Below are positions 11,345 to 22,302 of a stretch of 64,000 nucleotides of DNA, in pieces. Under the pieces are notes generated by a model. It saw only the letters and a program-made list of their open reading frames with translations, was not told the DNA's origin and made no database searches. Within the stretch, counting starts at the first letter, position 1; the number at the start of each line of letters is the position of its first letter. This DNA comes from Sweltsa coloradensis (Eukaryota > Arthropoda > Insecta > Plecoptera > Chloroperlidae): contig JAMZAV010002005.1 in the NCBI GenBank assembly GCA_024449915.1, positions 53,152 through 117,151 on the forward strand, read 5' to 3'. The position numbers were made by a program, and so were the translations under genes.

Positions 11345-11688
11345 GAAGATGAAGTATGAACAGAATGGAGGAGGGGAAACCCGGTACCGGCACATAGCCT
11401 ACTCCTTTCGAAAAATGCCAAGGGGACCAATGGCTTAACATCCCATCCGAAAGGACTGAGTAACTTTGACAGTCATATAGGTTTCTCCACTAACCCGGAC
11501 TGCCGAGCAGACGTCGAGGAGAACGAAGCCGTTCCACTAGCTCTCGAACCCTCCGTTTGCTCCAACCAGTGGTATACGTGAGTTTCAGGGCTTAGCGGTC
11601 ACCCACTCTACCCATGACCACGCCCGATTCTGCTTAACTTCGGTGTTCGAGTGAGAACCGTATAAACGATCTCGGCTACACCGCTGGC
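11345..11688 (-). mobile_element. 5S rRNA-derived SINE
   Basis: The head (11564-11688) is a 5S rRNA-like sequence. The body that follows contains TTTCGGATGGGATGTTAAGC, GGTCCCCTTGGCA and CCGGTACCGGGTTTCC, a type of conserved SINE body that I know from other invertebrate SINEs, and then a short CATCTTCATCTATC region. 5S-headed SINEs are the SINE3 class. The head would supply an internal polymerase III promoter; mobilisation would need a partner LINE. Confidence 0.75.
11564..11688 (-). rRNA. 5S rRNA-like sequence (SINE head or 5S pseudogene)
   Basis: Reading from 11688: GCCAGCGGTG start, CGGTTCTC, CACCGAAGTTAAGC, ATCGGGCGTGG, GTGGGTGACCGCTAAG and a 3' ACCACTGGTT that can pair with the 5' GCCAGCGGT. 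Length is ~123-125 nt, against ~120 for true 5S. The box A (GTTAAGC-N6-GGGC) and box C (GGTGACCGC) regions are kept. Divergence in loop B and around GAGTGGG, and the SINE body directly downstream, argue against a functional 5S gene. Confidence 0.7.
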
Positions 11689-11699
11689 TTAATTTTATT

Positions 11700-12060
11700 T
11701 TGGAAACTAACTCAGAAAAGTTGGACTCATTTTTCATAATAAAACCGTCATATTGAAGAGTCATGTTCCAAAAGTTTATCGACAGCCATAATGTTTGTTC
11801 GACGACGGTATGTAAAAACAAACAAATCTGTTGTGCAGTAACGCCCACAATTCATACGCGCATCCCCCTCCACTCCTACAACTATGGGGTCTCCCACGTA
11901 CGTACGGCGCATGCTCCCTGTGGATAGGCCTTTGTTTCCACTTTCCAGCCGAGCCGAGCCGCGCTTGGCTCATATCTATCATACGCATAGCCTGGGCCAG
12001 TCTTGTCAGCCGCCAGTCGCAAAACTCAAGGTAAGATTGTTTGATCTTAGCTTAAACCAT
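11700..12060. other. No gene recognised
   Basis: Includes a GC-richer stretch (11840-12000) with CCGAGCCGAGCCG. Overlapping frames on both strands show no domain. Confidence 0.35.
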
Positions 12061-12560
12061 AAAAAATTTCAATGTTTTTCGGCTACCATCGTGAAATTTG
12101 GCATGGAGGTGGATAATGATATCAAAATCCCGCCGTGAGGCAAGCGATTCATCACCCCTAACTCCCCCTAAATCATCCCCTAAAATTGGAATAATTGATA
12201 GCTCTAACCCAAAATATTTTTTTAAATTCAAATTACCAATTCAAATTATTTTTCAATGTGTTTTCATCCAATAGACCCACTCTTATAACCTCAAACACAT
12301 TTTTTTAACCCCCACCCCTAATAGAGGATAGTATATTTTATATCTTAAATTCCTGAACTAACGAGTGGGGCACCTTGAGTTATCAGCATGAAATTTGGCA
12401 TGTAGGTACATAATAGTATGAAAAATAATAATCCACCTGGAGTGAAGCGATATTTCACCCCTGATGTTCCCTACCACCCTTAACATTCGAAAAAAAACGT
12501 TAAGTCGTATGTGATACATTCGTATTCTTTCTTCACCCCACCCCTACAAGTGAATTTTCT
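12060..12560 (-). repeat. Diverged S-type 295-bp units, minus orientation
   Basis: GAGGCAAGCGATTCATCACC, CCCTAAAATTGGAATAATTG, ATGAAATTTGGCATG and ACTCCCCCTAAATCATCCC correspond to array units of S read in reverse. At the far end CCCTACCACCCTTAACATT matches the outermost unit of the 22985-24480 array. Confidence 0.75.
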
Positions 12561-12840
12561 TCATCCGCACTTAATAGTGACTTACCAGCATGAAAGTTGT
12601 CGTTGAGTTATATATTAATTTCCGAATTAATATTTCGTTGGGCGGCACAAATTAAAGTTTATCCCTAAAATCTCGTAAATCCCCCCTTGATATTAAAATG
12701 AGTAATGACTCGAACCTTTACTCAAATTACACATAATTTTTGTCGATTTATTTAAGTTAATTATGCGAGTGTTTTCAACACCCACCCCTTATAATGGTGT
12801 TATTTTTACCAGTAATGTTTAGCACTAAATATAGAATGAA

Positions 12841-13053
12841 ATGGTATGGTGGTGTTATAGTATGATAGTTAATATTCCGCGGGTAGTGTGGGCGACAATC
12901 CCAAACGTAACAAATCACTGCAAAGAACTGATAATTTGCAAATGCAAATCGAGATGCGTCAATTGCAAGTGTTTCCGCAATGGTTTGCCTTGCACACAGC
13001 TGTACTCGTGCGACGGGACAGTACGCGAAACGACATGTAAGTTGAGTTGTTGA
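12841..13053 (+). pseudogene. Cys-rich C-terminal protein remnant
   Basis: A 70-codon frame whose last ~45 residues carry ELIICKCKSRC, CKCFRNGLPC and YSCDG, that is C-x-C-x3-C-x2-C-x-C-x4-GxxC. Start to ~residue 25 shows nothing. The same motif (LISCSCK... CGCRRGG..C...C) closes the reading frame at 19240-19434. From memory, similar Cys-rich C-termini occur in large uncharacterised proteins scattered through arthropod and cnidarian genomes; that family link is inferred. It lies between inverted arrays (12060-12560 and 13200-15010). Only the C-terminus seems to survive. Confidence 0.45.
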
Positions 13054-13199
13054 TTGAGTAGTGTAAGAGCAAATAAATAAATGTACCGTATTTTAACAAA
13101 AATAATTCAATATTTACTGGGTTTTAATCATGAATCATGAATGAATGAATACCAACGATAAATTTCATGCTGGTAACACTATTAATTTTTAGTCTTGGT

Positions 13200-15010
13200 T
13201 TTAATTTTGTTTACTATTAATTGCTAATCAAGAAAATTCACTTTTAGGGGATATTGGGTTGATTGGACCGAAACATGTTAAAAATAAAGATATTGAATAT
13301 TTTCAATAAGCATAATGTATAGAATACGACCTAGTACCCATTTCAATTTTAATGGATGGTCGAGAGGACTATAGGGATAAAATATCGTTTGCCTCACAAA
13401 GGAATATTAATTATAATATTGTAATCTACCACCATGAAAAATTTCATGCTGGTTACCTAATTTATACAGTGTTTGTCAATAAAAGTATAATTAATAGAAG
13501 ACTGGGTGAAAAATCAGGGTTGTTAAATAAATGTTTTGTTGTTGGGACTATGTAACACATTGACACAAAATTGTAATTACAATTTGAAATTTTCAAAATG
13601 TATAAAATACGACCTAACGTCAATGTTAAGGGTGGTGTGGAACAGAAAAGTAGGGGTAAATATCGCTTGATCTCGGTGGATTATTAAGCGAGCGTTTCCA
13701 TTTGGCTCTGCCGGAAAAAATAGTTCCTGTTTTTTTTTTTTTGTATATCTCGCCATAACGTTCGAACGGAGGCTCGGATCGAGTTGAAATTTAGACCATC
13801 CGCAAACTTCGATGTGGATTGAATGCCAGTAGTTTCGTGGCAAAATCGTTCAAAAAGTTACAAAGCTACACTAAATTTAATCGAAAGTTTGTTTTTAAAA
13901 CTAAACGGCGACAAAATCTGAGGTAGCCAATTCATTAAGAATGTCCGTCCGGTCACCATGGCAATGAAAAGTCGCACGAAGCTAGAGCTTATTTGGCTCA
14001 TGATAGCGGTCGCACGAAGATTCAGATCAGGTTGAAATTTGGACCATCAACAAATTTCGATGTGGATTGAACGACATTAGTTTTGTGGCAAAATCGTTTA
14101 TGAAGTAACAAAGTTACAGCGTAGTTACTCGAACGAATTTTTTCAAAACAAAATGGCGGCAAGATGTGAGATAGCCACTTTGTAGGGGATTGTCGTCCGG
14201 TTTCGAATATGTTCATGTCAACACGATCCGATAAGTAGTGCAACGAAAATTCGAATAGAAAACTCGCTGATCTCTTTGGGTCATAGCCTTCTGAATGCAT
14301 TCAATCAGTGTTGAAGGTCGTCGAACTCCCAAGTCCCTCTGCTAGGCGTCAGCGTCTGACTTATCATCCAGCATGCTGAGCTTTGTTACTGGAAGCTATT
14401 TAATTGTTATAACATGCCACAAGTTTTAACATATTATTTAGTTTCTTGCAAATAGCTGCTTTTCTATTAACGTTACGACCCTTTTTTCAAACAAGAACAT
14501 TATATTTTGTTTTAAAGTTATTACAAAGCTGATAAAAAATATTGTTAATTTACTCCCCAATACGGCTTCTATTTGTTGTAATTTCATGAATTGCATTCCT
14601 GTCGCAAATTTAAAAATTTACAAAATGTGCAATGTGGGTCTAGTTATAGCACGTGCTCGCTTATCAACGCGTCCAACTGAGCGTTTCCTAGTTATATTTC
14701 ATTTCAACTCAATAGGTGCCTCACTAGTTAGTTCTGGAATTTAAGGTAAAAATAAAATATTGGGTAGGTGTTGAAAAAACGTGGTTGAGGAAATGTGAAT
14801 GAGTCGATTGGATGAAAACCATAAAAGATAATTTTGTTAGTAATTTGAATTTAAATAATATTTTTGGTTTGAACTACCAATTTTTATATTATAAGGTATG
14901 ATTTTGGTGGTGTTGGTGGGAAGTATCGCTTGCCTCCCGGCGGATTATTAATTCTGATTTTACTACCCTGTACTACCCAACCCCATGGCAAATTTCGCGC
15001 TGGTAACCGG
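13200..15010 (+). repeat. Diverged S-type units, plus orientation, split by a 1-kb insertion
   Basis: TAGGGATAAAATATCG (near 13371), TATCGCTTGATCTCGG (13660) and AGTATCGCTTGCCTCCCGG (14920) are array landmarks. The unit is interrupted between 13684 and 14693 by the element listed separately, and TTTCATTTCAACTCAATAGGTG resumes it. With 12060-12560 it forms an inverted pair. Confidence 0.65.
13685..14692 (-). mobile_element. ACTAGG-leader element, family C (1008 bp)
   Basis: From 14692 inward: ACTAGGAAACGCTCAGTTGG, then GCGTTGA, then TAAGCGAGC; the other end is GCTCGCTTA at 13685. The inverted 9-mers (13685-13693 and 14655-14663) are exact, with a 29-nt leader outside one of them. TAT flanks both sides (13682-13684 and 14693-14695), inside an S unit, so insertion is proven. 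The interior has two ~320-bp diverged halves, each with GATCGAGTTGAAATTT-like and CGATGTGGATTGAA segments. Non-coding. Confidence 0.85.
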
Positions 15011-15850
15011 ATACTCAATATTATTGAGTTGTATTGTTGGTTTCACTATTATTGTTCTTTTGTGATGCACAAAATATCTATTTTGTATATTATGTATTAA
15101 ATAAAAATAAATGACAATGTGTTTCGATATAGTATTTAATTAAATATTCAAAGCCTACATCACACTTGTGGAGTTTGTTCTGTTGTTGTAATAAATTTCA
15201 ATTTAATTGCATTGTCTTTGTAATTGCGTTATTTCTATTCATTCAAGACGATGAGGCGTGATATATTATGTTCTTTCTTTGGTCCACCACTTTTTACACT
15301 TTTTGCGATTTTGAAGAAATAAACGTTATTTTGACTACTACAAGGAAATTATTGCACTTTTTACCCCGATTTCTGGTAATGTTTTTTACATCTGGTTGAA
15401 ACTAACACAAGGAGGCAGTACAAGAGAACAAACCTATTATGAGGATGAAGGAAGGATAATTATTACCGAAAGAATGCCTTCTGTGATAGACAGGCGCCGG
15501 TGCTGCGCGCGGATCGACGCCTCAATCGCGATGAGACACCGCGAACAATTGCACTTCAAGAATGGCCACACTTATACGGAGATACGGAATTATACGGACA
15601 TTATACGGATATTATAAGGAGATTACGGAGATTTCATGCATGGCGCGGTAATGATACCGGGCACATATTCCACATTAATTAATAATTTTAATCGCCACTG
15701 CTGTTTCTAACTGAGGAGGAAATTAGTTTACCCATTATGTTAACAGATGTATGTATGTTCTTTATTTTATTTAGTTCAGCAGAACTAGTATACAATACAT
15801 TACACTCATTTCATACATCCAATAGGCAGTCAAGTAGGTCTACAAACTAA
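15011..15850. other. No gene recognised; short 11-bp-type tandem at 15571-15632
   Basis: AT-rich; contains a few near-copies of ATTATACGGA in a row and a GC-richer patch at 15490-15540. Overlapping 60-73-codon frames there have no motif. Confidence 0.4.
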
Positions 15851-16131
15851 ACTAGGGAAACGCCAAAGTCGTTGTTAGACGAGTGAGAGAGCCATGTGTT
15901 GAGTACCCGGGAACATTTGCATTTAAGTTCTATAATTATATTGTGGTATAAATAATAGTGTTTTTAAGTTTAGTTTGTATAAGAACACTCCATCTGTAAG
16001 GCCATAATGCGCCACTCTAGTCTATGATAGGCTAGGGAGGCCTATATGTAGGGGGAAGAAAAGTAATGTTAGTAAGTACTCAACACATGGCTCACTCACT
16101 CGTCTAACAACGACTTTGGCGTTTCCCTAGT
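15851..16131. mobile_element. Family G MITE-like unit, leader at both ends (281 bp)
   Basis: Both ends carry ACTAGGGAAACGCCAAAGTC, TTGTTAGACGAGTGAG and CATGTGTTGAGTAC facing inward, about 57 bp of inverted repeat. The same leader-to-inverted-leader unit occurs at the left of the 17733-22835 element. A family G 3' end (CGCTGCGCTCAATCGTCGA) lies downstream at 17082, so this may be the left part of a ~1.2-kb element. Confidence 0.75.
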
Positions 16132-17082
16132 ATAATCTTTACACAAACATTTTGTGGTCACGGAACCTTGTTGACCAGATAGGCTACACCCCAGGCTAAA
16201 TGGAACGGCCGGTGTATGACCCCTAGAACAGGTACTTCCTCCAGCGTCAATGTATGAAAAATTAAAGACTTAAAGGCGAAAGAAAAGGGAGGGTTCTCTC
16301 GTCGTGGTCGTCATCGTCTTTGTCATCGTTCGTTTTGTCCTTTTCGTCGTCGTTGGGAAGGTCGTCAGAGAATATGGGGGGTCCCCGACGACGACTGCCA
16401 GAGCTCGCATTCTAGTTTCGGGAACTATCTTCCTTAATTACCAGCTTATGTTTGCGAGATAAAATAAGTCTCCATATTCCTCGCCTTACCTTAACGATTA
16501 GTATACAGAGCCATGTTCTTGGCTTAAGGTTCTAATATGCACAGCTTAGGCAAACGGAAGCGTACGACTTCCTTGCATAGGTTAGAATAAAGTAGGCTAG
16601 TTTATAAATTATATTGTATAAGTCATATTACTTTAAGATCGACATTATTGCACTGTCTTGTAGATCATCACCAACCCAAACGAAGTGTATAATAAAATGA
16701 CAGAAGCCATGTGCATAACAAAAAACAAAAACAAAATAATGAACATTGACTTGGTTCATCTCATAGATACTACTGATCGCGAACTTTCACAGGCTGTGTT
16801 CTATTTTACTAATGGGTATTTTAAACATTTTGCAATCTAGATTGAAATTTTTCAAATTTCTTTTTCTTGTGAGCTTAAATCGCAAAAAATATTGCTCATT
16901 TTGTTAGCAGGTCTCACAGTTACCTGGTCACGGATGTCTCATTAAAATTTCAGCTCAATCTATTTGGCTGTTCGGCCGTATGAGCCCGGACAGACAGACA
17001 TACATTGGACAATGCTCACGGCCAAGACCCGATCGAGTATAGCCTTAGGGAAAGACTTCGTTACGCTGCGCTCAATCGTCGA
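16132..17082 (+). mobile_element. Probable body and 3' end of a family G element
   Basis: 16855-17082 matches 22620-22835: TTTGTTAGCAG, AGTTACCTGGTCAC, TTTCAGCTCAATCTATTTGG, TTCGGCCGTATGAGCCCGG and a CAGACAGACATAC run, then the 3' end GCTGCGCTC...TCGTC. The first part includes a GTCGTC-rich stretch (16310-16400) shared with 770-815. No coding sequence is seen. Confidence 0.5.
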
Positions 17083-17512
17083 AAGACAATAAAAGCAACC
17101 TTAAATTTAACAAAATATTTAAATTATTTTAAATGTTAACTTAATTTTTTTTAACTCTCTTATACCCAATGCCCGCAGACGACATCCTTTATCACCACTT
17201 ATGGTGTGACTCTAAGGAACATTTGTTTTAATACATCAACAATTTTGTTTTGCGTAAAAAAAAAGTAGAATGTTTTACGAAATATCATATACTTATTATG
17301 TTTTTAAGAAAAAGTAGTACATTTAACGTGTAATTAATTGTTAACGTCAATATAAAAAAAACAGTATTGTAACTGTAAAATAACACCTAAAAACAAATTG
17401 TAATTTTAACCATGCTGGATCCTAAAATATTCCCCGTATAATTTAACTTCAACACTGGTCTGGTATTATTGTGAGCCACTGACATTAAAACAACTATATT
17501 ATATTTATTTTC
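17083..17512. other. AT-rich spacer; 17415-17512 matches the duplicated unit at 25326-25580
   Basis: No gene seen. The last 100 bp hold ATTTAACTTCAACACTGGTC and GAGCCACTGACATTAAAAC, which recur twice at 25326-25580. Confidence 0.5.
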
Positions 17513-17730
17513 TAGGGCGACGGTCGTTCGCCCGCAGCCAAGCGCACGCGACTGCTAGTAGGCTATGATAGTAGGCGATGATAACTCGACCCTGTATACT
17601 CCTACCCGAATTGGGGGGTTTTCAGTTACCCAAAAGATAAACAATCTTGAAACTCGGTATATGTCCTGATATGTGGTTCATGACATGCCAAAAAAAAAAA
17701 TCAGCCTGATCCGATAACCCGTTCGGTGTT
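17513..17730 (-). mobile_element. Complex repeat S, distal end, minus copy
   Basis: Inverse of 7330-7540 with one copy of the terminal GC-richer block. It stops at TTCGGTGTTAA, exactly where family G begins; S resumes at 22838, so S is split here by the 5.1-kb insertion. Confidence 0.7.
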
Positions 17731-19239
17731 AAACTAGAGAAAACGCCAAAGTCGTCGTGAGACGAGTGAGTGAGCCATGTGTTGAGTACCCGGTAACATT
17801 TCTTTTTTCCCCTACCTTAGGCCTCCCTAACTTATCATAGGCTACAGTGAAGCATTATGGCCTAAACTATGACCTAAACTTAAATACCCTATTATTTATA
17901 CGAATATTATAATCAAATTAAATGCAAATGTTCCCGCGTACTCAACACATGACTCTCTCGCTCGTCTAACAACGACTTTTTAACATTCCTTTTCTTCCCC
18001 CCACCTTAGGCCTTCCTAGCCTATCATAGGCTACAGTGGAGAATTATGGCCTAAACTATGACCTAAACTTAAATACCCTATTATTTATACGAATATTATA
18101 ATCAAACTTAAATGCAAATGTTCCCGCGTACTCAACACATGACTCTCTCACTCGTCTTATAACGACTTTGGCGATTCTCTATAGTGGCATGATTTTAGAT
18201 TTGAACCCGGACAAAATTAGGAGAAAGCTGATTTTTTCAGGATCATTCAAGAATATTGTTTTATGAAACATACTTTGGGTCCGCCAAAATCCACCTTGTG
18301 CGTTAGCGGCCATCTTGGAAAATGGCGGTGATACAGTTTTTCACTAAAACTCAATTTGTGAATGCTGTATACAACTTACAATAAATGAAACACGTCTATT
18401 TAAAGCTAACTTTATGGACAATTGATATACATAGCAAGTTTATTGTTGTATATTATACTGAAGCCCCATAACAGGTATGAATCCGATCGAGATTGTAATA
18501 TATTTTCGAAATTAATTGTATTTTACTGTTTTGTGGCTAAAATAGTTACATTTTTCATATTTATCTTCATATAAAACATGACGTACATATTGTGCTGAGT
18601 GCACCTGCAAAATTTTACTTTTGTACGTTAAAAAGTGACTGACATATGAATTATTGTGTCCGTGCGTGACGCGGCGGCTGCCGCCTCTGACGTCGTGGAG
18701 CTCGCGCACAGCATGGCTCACTAGACTGTAGTGAGTGACTCACAATTAAATTAAACACATCAATTTAAAGGTAACGTTATGGACATTTATAGAAATTAGT
18801 AGTTATAGCCTTTTTTGCATTTTTGAATTGCAACAAAGAATATTATTATTATATATTATACCCATTGAAGAGGTATTAATCTGATCGATATTATGATATA
18901 ATATAGAAATAACTGTATGATGATGTTTTGCGGCTAAAATAGAAACATATTTCATATTCATCTTTCTATAAAACGTGACGTACAAACTGTACAGAATATA
19001 CTAATAATAAAATATATGAGTGCATATTAATCAAATGATAACACAAAAGTAGCGATATGAATGTGCACAAATGTGCTGAGAGATCTCCGACTGGATATGA
19101 TAAGTTAATTCAAAATAAACTTATTTTCACTAATGATTAGTTCAGCTAACTCTTCGTATACTTCATTATTACCTTCGTGGGGTTCAAATTCTTCGTCAGA
19201 CGGTTCTCCAGCATTAGCACTGTTTATACGTCATGATAT

Positions 19240-19434
19240 TCATCTACATTGTTGACAAATTTCTGAACAATACTGTCCACCACGACGACATCCACATTTG
19301 CCACTCCAGTCAATTTTACACGAGCACGAGATCAAGGACAATAGATGATGTCGTGCAGGATGTTTGATGTTTATTAGGTTTAAGGGCGCGTCAACCGTTA
19401 GGTCATATTGCGCAGACTGTGTAAATGTAGTTTA
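19240..19434 (-). pseudogene. Cys-rich C-terminus of the element K protein
   Basis: An open frame without its own ATG, ending at a TGA near 19240. It reads LTVDAPLNLINIKHPA, then HHLLSLISCSCK, then GKCGCRRGGQYCSEICQQC: three CxC/CxxC-like clusters with a GCRRGG turn. This matches the motif at 12841-13053 (LI-x-C-x-C-K ... C-x-C-x2-x-G-x2-C). The short length, in-frame stops upstream and missing N-terminus indicate a degenerate or exon-split gene. A role in DNA binding by K is only inference. Confidence 0.5.
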
Positions 19435-20088
19435 TTAGTTAGTTTTACTTTTAACTATATATTTTACAAATGGGCGGGACGTAAGGGGTGACGTGGGGAT
19501 ACGCGGGGTGGACAGACTTGTGCTGGTCAGAACCAGCCACAAGCAAGAGGAGAGCATGGGAGTAGTTTTTAATGTTGGAATTAGCCGGAGTGTTTATTAA
19601 CGAGTGTTCATCCCCAATGCAGGCAGTAGCTCATGTCCCGGCCTCATGCCAAACCAAGTCAAACTTGGCTCCAACAATTTGGCTTTGAACTCCATATAGA
19701 TCCATATATCCATCCATATACTTCTATACATCCTCTGGTGAAACTTCGATTGAGAGGAATCTATTGTGGAGACTCTGAGCCTCTCCTACGTCCTACTGTT
19801 TAGAAGCACAGTTACCATGTCGACTTGTGAGAGAAAATGTGCTCGCAAAGCACGTGCATGTGCATGACCATGTAACATGTGGCATAAAACACACAACAAC
19901 ACACAACAAGTGCGCACTTTCACAACACAAAACCACAACAACAGTCACTTTGGTATAAATTCTACTAAAAAGTTCATCGAGTCCACTCCATGTAGCCAAC
20001 TGTTCCTAAGTACGAGTACGACATCAACAGATAAAATTATCCAAGTCGTACAACTACTGACGACAACATTCATTTCCTGTGGCAGCCA

Positions 20089-20663
20089 CTATATCTGTCG
20101 CCGTAATAAACAACTATTGGTCAAATGTTTTTGTCCTATGGTATACACTTTGCCGATCTCTTCTTTGACTGGGACAGAAGGAGGATGTAAGATACGAGGA
20201 ATGTAGTAGTCCATGTTTACATTCTCCCCAGGTGTTAATACACTTGATAGTTTCCATACAACGAAATGTTCCATGACAATTCAACGTGCGAATATTAATG
20301 TCAGCTTTGTCACACAAAGTTTGCACAAATGCGTCTGAGTCTACATTTAGTGCACCACGTTGAAGAGCAGAGAATTCGAATCTGCCAATTTTTTTATGAT
20401 AGAGGCACATAATTCTATGTTGGATACCATATCAATAAGGTGTTTCGAACCTTACTTTTGACGAAAATAGACAGCAAGTCCAACTTAAAGGGAAGATAAA
20501 ATAAACCGGGGTCTCGTTGCAGATATAATTGCATGCCCCATGGCAATACTTTTCGTTTTTTTGTATCTGGAGTAAGTCCCCCCCCCCCCAACCCCTCCTT
20601 AATTATACCCTCCATAAGAGACAAGAGAAGGAGGTACAATACCAATGGTAGTGCCATTCTCAA
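20089..20663 (-). pseudogene. Unrecognised coding-like remnants in the centre of element K
   Basis: Three overlapping minus frames (20415-20663, 20114-20410 and 20089-20274) could be one protein broken by frameshifts: VLPWGMQLYLQRDPGLFYLP, then GRFEFSALQRGALNVDSDAF, then YYIPRILHPPSVPVKEEIGK. They have fairly balanced composition compared with the surrounding AT-rich DNA, and lie ~700 bp upstream of the Cys-rich end in the same sense. I recognise no domain, and a poly(C) run at 20580-20589 may itself be damage. Confidence 0.25.
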
Positions 20664-22235
20664 GTCTCATATTCAAATTAACATATATTTGTTACTGAAT
20701 ATCCTTCATGTACAAATGGCTGTGACAGCTTCTACAATCCGTAAGCGTTCGTCATGTACATAGTTCTTTCTACTAGATTACCAATTGTTATGATAAATTT
20801 TATTGCATGTATCGTAAAGACATATAATGATACTATTTCCTGGCAATTCTGTCACTGCAATATTGTCTTGAAAAGGCGCAATTAGTTTTCTTTATAGATG
20901 TTTGACAAGGTACAAATTCGTACTTTCACAAAATTCACACAATTAACTTCATATTTCTGACAAAGAGAACATTAATTAAGATTATCAGGCATGAAATTGC
21001 AGAGCGATTGAAAAGCCTACGCTGTACCAGGGTCAGCACACCTGCGAGGAACATTATTGTTTTCATCTTTAGAACATTGTAAATATCATTGCTAATGATT
21101 GCGATCTTCTTCAGCTACAAAGTCAATAACACTAATCACTCTTACTAAAACTATAAAACCTCACTCAATATTACATTCGGCTACGAGCCTATGGTGTATT
21201 TCTTTAGTTTAGTTGACACAATGTGTATAATGTTCCTGTGATCTTCAGAATGGTTTTTCATGACTATCACTAGCAGTCTAGCCACAGAACAGATAGTTAA
21301 CTTTAAATCGTATTCGCCAAGACTTGGTCGAAGTCGTTGAGAGCGGTCATCACGGGCTGTACAAATGACTGAATTCAGCAGTGTATATAAACGAAATTTA
21401 ATAGTAATTGTAACATATAGTGCTTTCAAATACTTGGGCCCATCACTGAGACAACATTGAATGTATAACACAATGTGAGTGCATACTAACAGCAAAAAAG
21501 TGGCAACATTCAGACTTGATAATATTAGACGTAAATAAATAAGTATGTAAAATCATCATCAGATACACTTCACAAGACACAGACTTATAGTTTTGTTGTT
21601 GTAAATGTAACTAAGGCCTGGCTGGAAATACAAAATAGTGGTTGTTACGTACATGAATCACATGAGTCACTACAGTAGTAAGCCATGCTGCGCGCCGAGC
21701 TCCACATGCATCGTCAGAGGCGGCAGCCGCCGCGTCACACGCACGTGCACAATAATTCGTATGTAAGTCATTTTTTAACGTACGTAAATACAATTTTGCA
21801 GGGCACTCAGAACAATATGTACGTCATATTTTATAGGCAAATAAATATGAAAAATGTAACTATTTTAGCCACAAAACAGTAAAATACAATTAATTTTGAA
21901 AATATATTATAATCTCGATCGGATTCATACCTATTATGGCTTCAGTATAATATATAACATTAAACTTGCTATGTATATAAATTGTCCATAAAGTTAGCTT
22001 TAAATAGACGTGTTTCATTTAATTGTAAGTTGTATACAGCGTTCACAAATTGAGTTTTAGTGAAAAACTGGAATCGCCGCCATTTTCCAAGATGGCCGCT
22101 AACGCACAAGGCGGATTTTGGCGGACCCAAAGTATGTTTCATAAAACAACATTCTTGAATGATCCTGAAAAAATCAGCTTTCTCCTAATTTTGTCCGGGT
22201 CGGTATAGGAAATTGGGTTAAAATTATGCCACTAC

Positions 22236-22302
22236 TAGTCGAGTTGGCTAAAGCGCCCTTATAGCCGAAATGTGAGAGACGTGGGTTCAATAGTCGGGAA
22301 AG
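22236..22302 (+). other. tRNA-like segment (possible SINE head)
   Basis: GTCGAGTTGGCTAAAGCGCC resembles a tRNA box A region and GTGGGTTCAATAGTCGGG a box B region, ~40 bp apart. The box B is imperfect and the acceptor arms do not pair, so this is not a functional tRNA gene. Confidence 0.35.

Larger units (their letters stand above)
18182..22234. mobile_element. Element K: 4.05 kb with ~550-bp inverted ends, TSD CTA
   Basis: The left arm (18182-18720) and right arm (21680-22234) are near-complete inverses: TAGTGGCAT tip, GACAAAATTAGGAGAAAGCTG, CATCTTGGAAAATGGCGG, GCTAACTTTATGGACAATTG and a GGCGGCTGCCGCCTCTGACG block. CTA flanks both sides (18179-18181 and 22235-22237), and joining them restores a family G end. 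A second, more diverged copy of part of the arm follows the left arm (18750-19010). The ~2.9-kb centre holds minus-strand coding remnants. The superfamily is not assigned: the ends are the inverse of CACTA-type tips. Confidence 0.75.

Noticed and set aside
18182..22234. CACTA-superfamily transposon for element K
   Set aside because: The 3-bp duplication fits, but the tips read TAGTG...CACTA, inverse to the CACTA...TAGTG required, and no matching transposase is seen.
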